Shown: positions 17,793-26,016 of the stretch, piece by piece
How positions within the stretch are numbered: position 1 is the first letter of the stretch
Layout of the letters: every line of letters starts with the position of its first letter
From: DSYU01 sp964437595
GTDB lineage: Bacteria; Chloroflexota; Anaerolineae; Anaerolineales; Anaerolineaceae
Direction of reading: 5' to 3'
Length of the DNA stretch: 64,000 bases
NCBI GenBank assembly: GCA_964437595.1
Contig: CAYTHO010000007.1
Location: 34,323 to 98,322, forward strand
Program-made: the position numbers and the translations under genes
The notes under the pieces: model-generated
What the model saw: the letters and a program-made list of their open reading frames with translations, nothing else
Told to the model about the DNA's origin: nothing
Databases searched by the model: none

Positions 17793-18169
17793 GACCTTAT
17801 CTCCTGAACCTTTTCTATAATGTTTTTCGAATCATTGTGCAGCGGTCTCTATTTACCCACTACCATTAAGCCTGATTTGTTCAACGCGCCCCCTGACTGT
17901 TTGAGCCGCTATTGTGCGAAAACTTGTTTCTTATCACTGCGCGCCGAGCAATTTCAGAATGACACCCCATAACAATACGCAAGTACAGACAAGAATATTC
18001 GCCGTTATCACGCAAGCGTTTCAACGGTGATTCCTTTTGGGATAATAATCTTCAGGATACGGGGAATTACGGGGCAGCGTAGTCTCTCATGTAGCCTGTC
18101 GCGTGACGAGTGTAATTATACTCGCCTCCCTCGCTTCAAAGACCACATATAATCTATTGGAAATGCAAA
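17793..18169. other. Gene-free stretch upstream of the MacAB-like operon
   Basis: No convincing coding frame. It should hold the promoter of the minus-strand operon that starts at 17792. The only -10-like box I see is TATAAT on the minus strand at 18115-18120, without a good -35 box at the right distance, so I do not call a promoter. Confidence 0.4.
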
Positions 18170-18203
18170 CTGCCAGTCACTTGCCCCCAGGCGTGACTGG
18201 CAG
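18170..18203 (-). terminator. Hairpin terminator downstream of the small gene
   Basis: CTGCCAGTCAC and GTGACTGGCAG pair perfectly over 11 bases around a 12-base loop. On the minus strand the stem is followed by a short T-rich run (TTTGCATTT). It would end transcripts coming from the small gene at 18391-18639 and from lacI. Confidence 0.65.
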
Positions 18204-18390
18204 ATATGCTTGCGGAAAGTGATGACCACATCCACCGGGGATTCACATTAGGGCTGGTCCCGGTAAAAGGGAGTATGTCCGCGAAAGTAACTCTGTACAC
18301 ATATAGAATAAGCGATTTATATTAATAGAAGATGAACTGTTTATATATTTTTTGTAAGAATCGTACTCAAAACGTGTTTGTCCTTCCCAA

Positions 18391-18639
18391 TCATTTATCC
18401 TGGCAGAGTTTTGGGCTGCTGCTCCGTGGAAAAGCATGGGAAGTTGGTTGGCGTTCTCTACGATGCCCTCTGAGCATTTCGATAATCCATGCAAAGATCG
18501 GGCGGGTTTGACGGTCCGATTGAACTTTTGCCAGGTAATTGGTATATGGCTCGTTCCGGTGAGATTTCCGCCTTTCTTCTTCGATCTCTAGTCCCTTCTC
18601 CCATTCCACAACTTGGTTAATCCATTGTGTTTGAAGCAT
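18391..18639 (-). CDS. Small charged protein, unknown function
   Basis: An 82-residue, helix-prone, basic protein with no recognised domain, signal peptide or membrane segment. The case for a real gene is its strong ribosome site (AAAGGAGAAAACC directly before the ATG) and its place: a perfect LacI-type operator lies 18 bases upstream of the start, and a hairpin terminator follows. It is downstream of the lacI gene on the same strand. The first half (QWINQVVEWEKGLEIEEERR) could form an amphipathic helix. It may be read from the lacI promoter or from its own. Confidence 0.5.
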   Translation of the reverse strand: MLQTQWINQVVEWEKGLEIEEERRKSHRNEPYTNYLAKVQSDRQTRPIFAWIIEMLRGHRRERQPTSHAFPRSSSPKLCQDK

Positions 18640-18656
18640 GGTTTTCTCCTTTTGAA

Positions 18657-18670
18657 TGCAACCGGTTGCA
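18657..18670. promoter_or_regulatory. LacI-type operator, copy 1
   Basis: The perfect 14-base palindrome TGCAACCGGTTGCA is identical to the copy in front of lacI. It lies between the lacI stop and the small gene at 18391-18639. A TTGACA box on the minus strand (18676-18681) is just upstream, but no good -10 box is at the expected distance. Confidence 0.75.
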
Positions 18671-18706
18671 ATCGCTGTCAAAAAAAGATGCGAAAGCAGC
18701 CCGGGC

Positions 18707-19717
18707 TTATGTTGATTTGCGTACTACCAGTTCAACCGGTATGGTTACGTTGGTTACTACGCCAGTTTGAATAAACTGGATCAGGTTTTGCGCCAGTAAT
18801 TTTCCGGCCAGTGGAATATTCTGCCGCACGGTTGTGAGCGGTAAGTTGTTGTAATTGGCAATCGAAAGATCGTCATACCCCACTACGGCGATATCTTCCG
18901 GTACCCGTTTGCCGCTGTTTTGAATAACATCGATTGCTCCAATCGCCATCAGGTCGCTGTTCACAAAAACCGCATCCAGGTCAGGAGATTGTTCCAGCAA
19001 ATGCCGCATGGCTGCGATGCCTGACTCGCGCGAGTAATCTCCGTATACCAACCGGTTCGGGTCCACACTGCGCCCGGCGGCATGCAGCGCTGTTTCGTAC
19101 CCCTTGAAGCGGTGCTGTACTTCCATCTCATCGTCCGGACCGCCAAGAAATGCAATTCGCTGCCTGCCAGTATGGATCAGGTATTCGGTTGCTAATGTCC
19201 CACCGGTGATATTATCGCCAGTAACGGAACAGTAATTGTATCTTGGCATCGGAACGCCCCAAATAATGAACGGAGCGCCCATATCTACCAATGCTTTGAT
19301 GTGCAACTGCTTGCGGCTGGAAGTCGTTAGAATAAAACCATCTACCCGCCCGCTATCGAGGTATTGGTGAGCCCACGTGGTTTCGCGAGGGTTGACGTAC
19401 ACCAGCAAAAGGTCATATCCCAGGCTGTGCAACCCATTGCCAATGCCCCCCATGATCTCCAGGTTAAACAGGTCTTCCATCGAAAAACACGTATGGTAAG
19501 AATGGGCCACTAAGGCTATCGTGCGGCTCTGACGGAGGCTCAGGTTGCGTGCAGGGGCATTGATTCGAAAATTGTGCTCGCGAGCGATGGCCTGAATTCG
19601 CTCTCTGGTTTCCTGCTTGATTAACGGGCTGTCATTTAACGCCCTGGAAACCGTCGATTTCGAGACGTTTGCCAGCCGGGCGATATCCTCAATGGTTTGA
19701 ACTGTCTTTTTGCTCAT
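18707..19717 (-). CDS. LacI-family transcriptional regulator
   Basis: A 336-residue sugar-responsive repressor. The N-terminal HTH (TIEDIARLANVSKSTVSRAL, about 7-26) and hinge (about 45-62) are typical, followed by a periplasmic-binding-protein-like sensor domain to the end. The start is the ATG giving MSKKTVQTIEDIA, the usual LacI position; the open frame extends 45 codons further upstream, across the operator and promoter, and that part is not credible. The promoter directly upstream is near-perfect and carries a palindromic operator at its start site, so autorepression is likely. The divergent neighbour is a glycosidase-like gene, a probable target. Confidence 0.94.
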   Translation of the reverse strand: MSKKTVQTIEDIARLANVSKSTVSRALNDSPLIKQETRERIQAIAREHNFRINAPARNLSLRQSRTIALVAHSYHTCFSMEDLFNLEIMGGIGNGLHSLGYDLLLVYVNPRETTWAHQYLDSGRVDGFILTTSSRKQLHIKALVDMGAPFIIWGVPMPRYNYCSVTGDNITGGTLATEYLIHTGRQRIAFLGGPDDEMEVQHRFKGYETALHAAGRSVDPNRLVYGDYSRESGIAAMRHLLEQSPDLDAVFVNSDLMAIGAIDVIQNSGKRVPEDIAVVGYDDLSIANYNNLPLTTVRQNIPLAGKLLAQNLIQFIQTGVVTNVTIPVELVVRKST

Positions 19718-19734
19718 CTTATCCGTCTCGTTAT

Positions 19735-19748
19735 TGCAACCGGTTGCA
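19735..19748. promoter_or_regulatory. LacI-type operator, copy 2, at the lacI start site
   Basis: The palindrome TGCAACCGGTTGCA abuts and overlaps by one base the -10 box of the lacI promoter, so a bound dimer would cover the transcription start. It has the central CG and inverted half-sites usual for LacI-family dimers. It lies between lacI and the divergent gene at 19952. Confidence 0.85.
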
Positions 19749-19776
19749 TTATAACATTTTGCAAAATCCGTGTCAA
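19748..19776 (-). promoter_or_regulatory. Sigma-70-type promoter of lacI
   Basis: On the minus strand TTGACA (19771-19776) and TATAAT (19748-19753) are separated by exactly 17 bases: a full consensus promoter pointing into lacI. Confidence 0.85.
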
Positions 19777-19951
19777 TAGGGCAAGAGACGTCTTGCAAAC
19801 CTCGGAGTTTTTCGGAAACTGCTATTACCATCCTGATAGTCAAATTCGCCATAAGATACTAGAATCTGGTTTATCGAGCGCTGTTAAATCTGCTCCCTTC
19901 TTCCCTACTAAAATATGGCTGCTACCTGTTCAACATAATATTGGAGGAAAT

Positions 19952-22048
19952 ATGGAAAGAGGAGTTTATTTCGACGCCTGGTTCCCGCGCCAGCACTGCT
20001 ATCACCCCAGCAAACCTTCACGGCGCATGAAAATGGTTCAGGACCTGAGCGAATATCATGCTACCGTTCTGGTCTGGTCCGCGATGGGTGGAGGTTCCAT
20101 TTCCTTGCCTTACCTGGAAGACGAAGCCTTCGGTGAGATTCCTTCACGCTTCCGCCTGTACGGTTTTATGAACGACAGTGAATTCATCCGCGAATGCCAT
20201 AAGCACGGGATCAAGGTTTTTGGTATCGTGTTCGAGATCCAGGGCTGGGAATTCCCGGTGGAGCTCAACGAAGCCGAAGACACCCTGCTTGCCATGAACG
20301 AGCTGCGTGGCGTTGGTAAGCCCGGCTGGATCGGCCTGCGAGAGTTCAACCAGAACCGCTATCCGCGCATCTGGGCGCCTTTTGAAAAATACTTTCCCAA
20401 CGGGCTGTACAACAGCCTGGGCGAGCCAGTGACCGACCTGCCGGAAGAATGCTGTTCGCGCGACATCTTCGGCAACGCATTGCACGCCCGCTGGGTAGAG
20501 TGCCCCGACCGCGAGCACCAATGCTATCTGATGGACAGGAACAATCCGGTATGGCGCGAGTATCTGAAAGCCATTATCCGCATCCAGATTGATGCCGGGG
20601 TGGATGGCATCCAGCTTGATGAAGCTGAACTGCCTGTTACCAGTATTCAATACGGCGGCTGTTTCTGCAAAGACTGCATGCGCGAATTCCGCGCGTATCT
20701 GCTGGCCCTGCCGCCCGACCAACTCCCCGAACCGCTGCGCAGCGTGGATCTGCACACCTTCCATTACGGTGAGTGGCTGTTGGAACAGCACTACGATTTC
20801 CAGGCGAACCGCGAAGACTCGCCTCTCTTTTGGGATTACCTGCTTTTTCAGCGAAAGACGGTGGCCCGCTATTTTGGCGAGCTGGCTAACTATGCCCGCG
20901 AATATGCCGCCAGCAAAGGGCGGACGGTGCTCGTTTCAGGCAATTTCTTTAACGTTTTCGATCACTACTATGCCTTTGAGCCGTATGTGGACATGATCAT
21001 CTCCGAGATGCGCAACACGCAGTACCGCCAGCCGGCCTGGTACCGTTACCTGTCCGGTTTCGTCGGGGCAAAGCAAGTTGTGGTGGTCGAGAATCCCTAC
21101 GGTGGGGTAATCTCGGATCTGATCGAAATGCTCAAGGTTGGCAAAGGGTACGATCGCTTCCGCATGTCAATCTTTGAGGGAGCCGCGCTTGGCGCCAATA
21201 TGACCCTGCCCTACGGCGCATGGATGGGTAGCGTCATCGAAGATTCATTTTATGTTCCGCACGAACTGGGGAAAGAGGTCTACGACTTCCTGTACCAACA
21301 CGAAAACCTATACAGCCGAAGCACCTATAACAACACCGCAGTCATCTACAGCATTGCCAGCAACTGGCAAATCATCTCCCGCCGCGATTTGTTTGCCGAT
21401 AACCGTTCCAATACCACCAGCACAGAGAGCATCCCCTTCTGGGATGCGTGCGAAAGTCTTGCCAACGGTCTCCAGCCCTTTGATGTGGTGATGTTGGCGG
21501 ATGGCGAGTTGCGCACCGACCTGCCAACGCTGGATGCCATGATGCAATACCGCAAGATCATCCTGCCAGACTGCCGCAGCCTGACTCTTACCCAGGCTGA
21601 GTTGCTGCTGGCCTACCTCGAAAAAGGTGGGCGATTGATCGTGATGGGCGGCCTAGCAACCAACCTGCCTGACGCCCCGCGCGAAGCACTGCTGGGCCAT
21701 CCCAACACGTCGCTCTGCGCCCTGTCTGACTTTAATCCGTCCGCGCTGCCTGGCGGTCCACAGGTAAATGCACAACCATCCGCGAACCTGGCGGTCAATA
21801 TCCAGCGTGTCCCGGAAGGCGCCGCCATCCACCTGCTGCGCTACGATTATGATGAAACCAACGACTGCGTTCCTCCGCTGCGCACCTTATCTTTGGATGT
21901 ACACTTGCCCGGTCCATATACCGCAGCAGAGGTTTACGCTCCAGGGAAAACGCCTGAACTGACTGTGCTTCAAATAGATCCCGAGGCGGGTATTCTGCAC
22001 CTAGAGCTAACGAATATACCGCTGTACACAGTAATCTTGCTTAAATAA
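19952..22048 (+). CDS. Glycosidase-like TIM-barrel protein with GATase-like domain
   Basis: A 698-residue cytoplasmic protein (no signal peptide). The N-terminal two-thirds read as a TIM-barrel of the kind found in GH42-like and related putative glycosidases: VLVWSAMGGGSISLP, then HGIKVFGIVFEIQGWEF, then VDGIQLDEAE (D223, E224), a plausible active-site strand. The region after about 480 resembles the glutamine-amidotransferase-like trimerisation domain of beta-galactosidases (RKIILPDCRSLTLTQAELL, GGRLIVMGG). A Cys pair GGCFCKDCMREF follows the DEAE strand. The ATG has the ribosome site TTGGAGGAAAT. Divergence from lacI, with a LacI operator between, suggests induction by a sugar. I cannot assign a GH family or substrate. 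Confidence 0.7.
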   Translation: MERGVYFDAWFPRQHCYHPSKPSRRMKMVQDLSEYHATVLVWSAMGGGSISLPYLEDEAFGEIPSRFRLYGFMNDSEFIRECHKHGIKVFGIVFEIQGWEFPVELNEAEDTLLAMNELRGVGKPGWIGLREFNQNRYPRIWAPFEKYFPNGLYNSLGEPVTDLPEECCSRDIFGNALHARWVECPDREHQCYLMDRNNPVWREYLKAIIRIQIDAGVDGIQLDEAELPVTSIQYGGCFCKDCMREFRAYLLALPPDQLPEPLRSVDLHTFHYGEWLLEQHYDFQANREDSPLFWDYLLFQRKTVARYFGELANYAREYAASKGRTVLVSGNFFNVFDHYYAFEPYVDMIISEMRNTQYRQPAWYRYLSGFVGAKQVVVVENPYGGVISDLIEMLKVGKGYDRFRMSIFEGAALGANMTLPYGAWMGSVIEDSFYVPHELGKEVYDFLYQHENLYSRSTYNNTAVIYSIASNWQIISRRDLFADNRSNTTSTESIPFWDACESLANGLQPFDVVMLADGELRTDLPTLDAMMQYRKIILPDCRSLTLTQAELLLAYLEKGGRLIVMGGLATNLPDAPREALLGHPNTSLCALSDFNPSALPGGPQVNAQPSANLAVNIQRVPEGAAIHLLRYDYDETNDCVPPLRTLSLDVHLPGPYTAAEVYAPGKTPELTVLQIDPEAGILHLELTNIPLYTVILLK

Positions 22049-22087
22049 TTCTGCTGCAAAACATCCCTCCCAGCTGTTTCTCTAAAC

Positions 22088-22117
22088 ACACAACCACGGA
22101 TCACCCCGTGGTTGTGT
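22088..22117 (+). terminator. Hairpin terminator
   Basis: ACACAACCACGG and CCGTGGTTGTGT pair perfectly over 12 bases, followed by ACATTTATTTC, 39 bases after the stop of the glycosidase-like gene. Confidence 0.75.
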
Positions 22118-22269
22118 ACATTTATTTCGGATTCCTTGCTGACGGCTTTACCGATTAGCTCCCCCGATAAGCTCCCACCGACAACTCTTCAAATATGTAA
22201 ACTCCCCCTCCTGATGAATATGCTACACTAACTTCCAGCAAATCCTACCTTTTGTTCCATCGACAAATC

Positions 22270-23913
22270 ATGAACATAAAACTTTCACGATTTCCATTTC
22301 ACTCGATCCTGCTGAGTATTTACCCCATCGCTTACCTTTTTTCGCACAACATCGTATTCATCCCGATCGAATATACCTACCCATCCCTGCTGATTTCGAC
22401 CGGCATGACGATCATATTCCTGCTCCTTTTTGGCCTCGTCTTGCGGGATTGGGAAAAAGCGGGGCTCTTATGCTCACTCATCATCATCCTGTTTTTTTCC
22501 TTCGGGCACATTTCGAATGCTCTGGATAAGGTCTTGACAGCACCGCTTGCCGTTACCACCCTGGGTTGGGTCTGGCTGGCGCTTTTTCTCTTGCTTTCTT
22601 TTTTTGCACTACGGGCAAAACTTCCCACTGGAAGCACTTCTTTTTTGAACATCGTCAGCGCAGCATTGCTTATTTTTCCTCTGATCACTATTGTCTCCAC
22701 GATGGTATCCGTGAATTCTGTTGGGAACCAGCAAATCAGAGATAAGCTGGCAAGGATTCGCGGCCAGGCACAGGCTGAGGCAGACGTCCCCGCTCTTTCC
22801 ACCAGTGAGATGCCTGATATCTATTACATCATCCTTGATAGCTATGAACGCGCCGACATGCTGGCGAAATACTATCAATTCGATAACACCCCGTTCATTT
22901 CTGAACTTGAAAAACGCGGGTTCTACGTAGCTTCTTCCAGCCGATCAAACTACATGAACACCACTTTTTCACTGAACACCGCGATGAACATGATTTATTT
23001 CCACGAATTCCCCGCGACGTTGATCAAGAACGCGCGTTACAACCTTCAGACGAACTACGTCAGCGAATTTCTCCGCGACCACGGTTACCGGGTTATCGTA
23101 TTCGATTCAGGTACGGGTGACTCAAACAATCAGTACGCGGATATTTTTCTGGCACCAGAAACCGGTCAAGAGACCCGGACAGCAACAGTCAACCCATTTG
23201 AATCGCTGCTCCTCCGTACCACTGTTGCCCTGGTCATGTTCAAAGAAGAGGCCCAAACGAGCAATGAAGGCGGTGTAGATGATGCATTGGTCGCATCCGT
23301 AAACCACGAGCTGGATGTGCGCCGCGACCGGATCAATAATGCCTTCGATCACCTCCCGGATTATGCCAACCAGGAAGGCCCATATTTCCTGTTTGCCCAT
23401 ATCTACCTGCCGCACATTCCTTTTCTATACGGCCCGGGCGGGATCGAGCGGAAATACGAACCGGATATGAATTTCTATTGGTACCAGCCGGCCCCTGATG
23501 ATTATATCGAGCAGTATGGATACCAGATCGAGTATGTCAACCAGGCCATCTTACGCACTATTGATGAGATCATTTCTACTTCCAAGAAGCCAGTTGCGAT
23601 TATCCTTCAATCTGACCACGGCGATGACAAATTCCTCAACTGGAACGCACCCACCGCCCAGGGTGTAGACCTGCGTACGACCACTTTAAATGCCATGTAC
23701 TTCTCTGACGGCGGCGACGCGCAGTTGTACCCCACCATTACCACGGTAAACACCTTTCGGGTAGTTTTCAATCACTGGTTCGGCACAAAATACCCCCTGC
23801 TGCCTGATAAAGTCTTTTTTCACAAACACCCCCTTGAGACGCCGCCTAACTCCGTTCCCAGATTCTGGGATGCCTGCGAGAGATTCGATATCTGCATCGG
23901 TCCCCAACCATAA
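22270..23913 (+). CDS. Membrane-anchored sulfatase/phosphotransferase-like protein
   Basis: A 547-residue protein with about five N-terminal membrane helices (to about residue 160) and an extracytoplasmic alkaline-phosphatase-superfamily domain. It shows DIYYIILDSYERAD (first metal site), SNYMNTTFSLNTAMN (candidate nucleophile Thr region) and QSDHGDD (metal ligands). The layout resembles lipoteichoic-acid synthase or phosphoethanolamine transferases, so it may modify cell-surface glycans or lipids. The frame also opens at a TTG six codons earlier; I prefer the ATG, though neither has a clear ribosome site. No neighbour hints at its substrate. Confidence 0.75.
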   Translation: MNIKLSRFPFHSILLSIYPIAYLFSHNIVFIPIEYTYPSLLISTGMTIIFLLLFGLVLRDWEKAGLLCSLIIILFFSFGHISNALDKVLTAPLAVTTLGWVWLALFLLLSFFALRAKLPTGSTSFLNIVSAALLIFPLITIVSTMVSVNSVGNQQIRDKLARIRGQAQAEADVPALSTSEMPDIYYIILDSYERADMLAKYYQFDNTPFISELEKRGFYVASSSRSNYMNTTFSLNTAMNMIYFHEFPATLIKNARYNLQTNYVSEFLRDHGYRVIVFDSGTGDSNNQYADIFLAPETGQETRTATVNPFESLLLRTTVALVMFKEEAQTSNEGGVDDALVASVNHELDVRRDRINNAFDHLPDYANQEGPYFLFAHIYLPHIPFLYGPGGIERKYEPDMNFYWYQPAPDDYIEQYGYQIEYVNQAILRTIDEIISTSKKPVAIILQSDHGDDKFLNWNAPTAQGVDLRTTTLNAMYFSDGGDAQLYPTITTVNTFRVVFNHWFGTKYPLLPDKVFFHKHPLETPPNSVPRFWDACERFDICIGPQP

Positions 23914-23970
23914 GGGAGCAAGGCGCGCCGTTATCAAAACCAGGGCGAATTTCAATATTCCATTTTTCCC

Positions 23971-23999
23971 TTGACAATGGCATGATGATGTTTTATAAT
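23971..23999 (+). promoter_or_regulatory. Sigma-70-type promoter of the tetR gene
   Basis: TTGACA (23971-23976) and TATAAT (23994-23999) are separated by 17 bases, a full consensus promoter, 34 bases upstream of the TetR start codon. Confidence 0.88.
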
Positions 24000-24000
24000 T

Positions 24001-24018
24001 GGAATGAACGTTCATTCC
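24001..24018. promoter_or_regulatory. Palindromic TetR-type operator
   Basis: GGAATGAACGTTCATTCC is a perfect 18-base palindrome lying right after the -10 box and across the expected start site, 15 bases before the regulator's ATG. It indicates autorepression. Confidence 0.85.
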
Positions 24019-24032
24019 AAAAAAAGAGTACT

Positions 24033-24596
24033 ATGATATCACAAAAACGGAAGGAAATTCTCGCCGCCGCTTTAAAGGTCGTTTCCCAACACGGCTTCCA
24101 TGGAGCCTCCATGGCCATGATCGCCGAAGAGGCCAAGAGCGGCGCGGGCACCATCTACAATTACTTTTCAAGCAAAGACGATCTGATTAAAACGCTGTTC
24201 CGCGAGATCAAAGCGGAATATATCAGCGCGATAACTCATGGGATCGGGGTAGAGATGCCGCTGGAACAGAGCTTCCCCATCATGTGGCGGAATGCAATCC
24301 ATTTCAACCTGGAAAACCCTGAGAAGATCGCCTTTTCTCAACAATACCATTCTTCCCCTTACCTGGATGAAGATTCGATCCAGGGGATTAATGAGATCAT
24401 GGCCCCGGTCATCCAACCGTTCTACACAGCTATGCAGCAGGGGATCATCAAACAGCTCCCGCTGCCGATTCTGGAGACATACACCCTCGACATTATCGCA
24501 TCCCTGACGATCCGTCATAGCCGGGGAGAAATGGTTCTGGATGAAAACTTGATTGAGCAGACCGGCAAGGCAAGCTGGCAGGCTCTCCTTTCCTGA
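24033..24596 (+). CDS. TetR/AcrR-family transcriptional regulator
   Basis: A 187-residue repressor. The N-terminal HTH is clear (QKRKEILAAALKVVSQHGF, then MAMIAEEAKSGAGTIYNYFSS, about 4-50); the rest is the ligand-binding helical domain with no recognisable ligand class. The start is the ATG just after the operator; an upstream ATG in the same frame lies inside the promoter and is rejected. It is followed 33 bases later by the DUF362 gene on the same strand, which could be co-transcribed and thus co-regulated. Confidence 0.93.
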   Translation: MISQKRKEILAAALKVVSQHGFHGASMAMIAEEAKSGAGTIYNYFSSKDDLIKTLFREIKAEYISAITHGIGVEMPLEQSFPIMWRNAIHFNLENPEKIAFSQQYHSSPYLDEDSIQGINEIMAPVIQPFYTAMQQGIIKQLPLPILETYTLDIIASLTIRHSRGEMVLDENLIEQTGKASWQALLS

Positions 24597-24629
24597 TCAT
24601 ATAAACCAAACCATATAGGTAGGTAAACC

Positions 24630-25772
24630 ATAGAAACTTCATCGCAAGTTGCCCTTGTATATTGCGACTATTATGAAATTGAGATGGTTCGCGAAGCCGT
24701 AAAAAAAGGATTGGATCTCTTAGGTGGAACGCAGCGCTTTGCGCAGGCTGGGGAAAAAATCCTGATCAAGCCCAACCTCCTCGTTGGGGAAGACCCGCAG
24801 CGCTGTATCAGCCCGCATCCCACGGTTTTTCAAGCTGTGCTGGAGCAGTTCCAAACCACTGGTGCGCAGCTAACCTATGGGGATTCGCCTGGCTTTGGCA
24901 GCCCGATCACGGCGGCCCGCCGGGCAGGGCTGCTTCCGGTAGCCGATTCATTGGGCGTTCCCCAGGCTGATTTTCAGACCCCGGTCAGCGTATCCTTCCC
25001 CAAAGGGAACTTGATTAAACAATTCACCCTGGCAAAAGGCGTTGTAGAATCACATGGGCTGATCAGCCTGTGTAAATTGAAATCACACGCCCTCACCCGC
25101 ATCACTGGGGCCGTGAAAAATCAATTCGGCTGCATCCCTGGCGTACGCAAAGCGGAATTTCATTCCAAGCTGCCCAATTCCGCCCTGTTCTCGAAGATGC
25201 TGGTCGATCTCAACCTGTGTATAAAACCGCGGCTGTACATTATGGACGGCATCGTGGCAATGGAAGGCAATGGACCGCGTAACGGCACGCCGCGTCCAAT
25301 GAACGTACTCTTGTTTTCCACGGATCCGGTGGCTCTGGAGGCAGCTGTATGCCGCATGATTCACCTGGATGAAACTTTGGTGGAACCGATCGTTTATGGC
25401 AATGTTTTCGGCTTGGGCCGCTCCTCAGCAGAAATCATTGGCGAGCCGCTGGAGCGATTCGATGCACCTGACTTTCAGGTAAACCGCTCGTACCTGGGGA
25501 CAACCGTCGAACTGGGCCTGATGTCTTCAAAGCTCATGCGCAACTACGTTTCACCGCGCCCATTCATTGATCCCAGGCTGTGCACGCGCTGCGGGCGCTG
25601 CGAAGAAGTGTGCCCTGCCCAACCCAAGGCCTTAATTTGGCTCAATGGACATAAAGAACCTCCGGTGTACCGCTATGGAGACTGCATCCGCTGTTACTGC
25701 TGCCAGGAGCTTTGCCCTAACCAGGCGATATCGGTAAAAACACCTTTGCTCGGCAGGCTGATCCACAGATAA
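24630..25772 (+). CDS. DUF362 protein with two 4Fe-4S clusters, probable ATA start
   Basis: A DUF362-domain protein (about 20-280) followed by two ferredoxin-type cluster motifs, CTRCGRCEEVCP and CIRCYCCQELCP. Such proteins are thought to be electron carriers or redox enzymes of anaerobes; the reaction is not known. The first ATG is at 24684, but the usual N-terminus of the family (a VAL-V-C-Y-E pattern before EAVKKGLDLLGG) is encoded upstream of it, from 24645 on. Between the in-frame TAA at 24624 and that ATG there is no ATG, GTG, TTG or CTG. The only plausible start is ATA at 24630, behind AGGTAGGT. If the true start is 24684 the protein is 362 residues and lacks its first strand. Confidence 0.8.
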   Translation: METSSQVALVYCDYYEIEMVREAVKKGLDLLGGTQRFAQAGEKILIKPNLLVGEDPQRCISPHPTVFQAVLEQFQTTGAQLTYGDSPGFGSPITAARRAGLLPVADSLGVPQADFQTPVSVSFPKGNLIKQFTLAKGVVESHGLISLCKLKSHALTRITGAVKNQFGCIPGVRKAEFHSKLPNSALFSKMLVDLNLCIKPRLYIMDGIVAMEGNGPRNGTPRPMNVLLFSTDPVALEAAVCRMIHLDETLVEPIVYGNVFGLGRSSAEIIGEPLERFDAPDFQVNRSYLGTTVELGLMSSKLMRNYVSPRPFIDPRLCTRCGRCEEVCPAQPKALIWLNGHKEPPVYRYGDCIRCYCCQELCPNQAISVKTPLLGRLIHR

Positions 25773-25775
25773 TCT

Positions 25776-26015
25776 CTATTGATTCACCCTCCATATCCTG
25801 GCCTTGCCACGCCCTTTCGTCAGGCACATGTTCGCTGCTGCGCATCCCCCACAGGATGCAGCGCAGTCCGTCTGCAGCGGGGCGAGCTTGCCCATACGCT
25901 CCAGATACTCCAACATCATCTGCACCATAGCAGGGGTTGTGTGCAGCCGGCTGGCAAGCTCTGCTGGCTGCACCGTTCTCCCTGACTGTATCTCGCGGAT
26001 CAGTTCCTCAAGCAT
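25776..26015 (-). CDS. feoC: FeoC-like regulator
   Basis: A 79-residue winged-helix protein: HTH-like part 1-45 (IQSGRTVQPAELASRLHTTP), then a cysteine cluster C51-x3-C55-x2-C58-x5-C64. This is the type seen in FeoC, where it can hold an iron-sulfur cluster. It is the last gene of feoABC, one base after feoB. In characterised systems FeoC adjusts FeoB level or activity. It ends three bases from the convergent DUF362 gene. Confidence 0.85.
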   Translation of the reverse strand: MLEELIREIQSGRTVQPAELASRLHTTPAMVQMMLEYLERMGKLAPLQTDCAASCGGCAAANMCLTKGRGKARIWRVNQ

Positions 26016-26016
26016 A

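Noticed and set aside
18676..18681. TTGACA box as the promoter of the small gene at 18391-18639
   Set aside because: No acceptable -10 box lies 16-18 bases away, and a start there would cut into the ribosome site. I list the operator but not a promoter.
19717..19852. Longer N-terminus for the LacI regulator
   Set aside because: The extra 45 codons run through its own operator and promoter, and the HTH would no longer be at the N-terminus.
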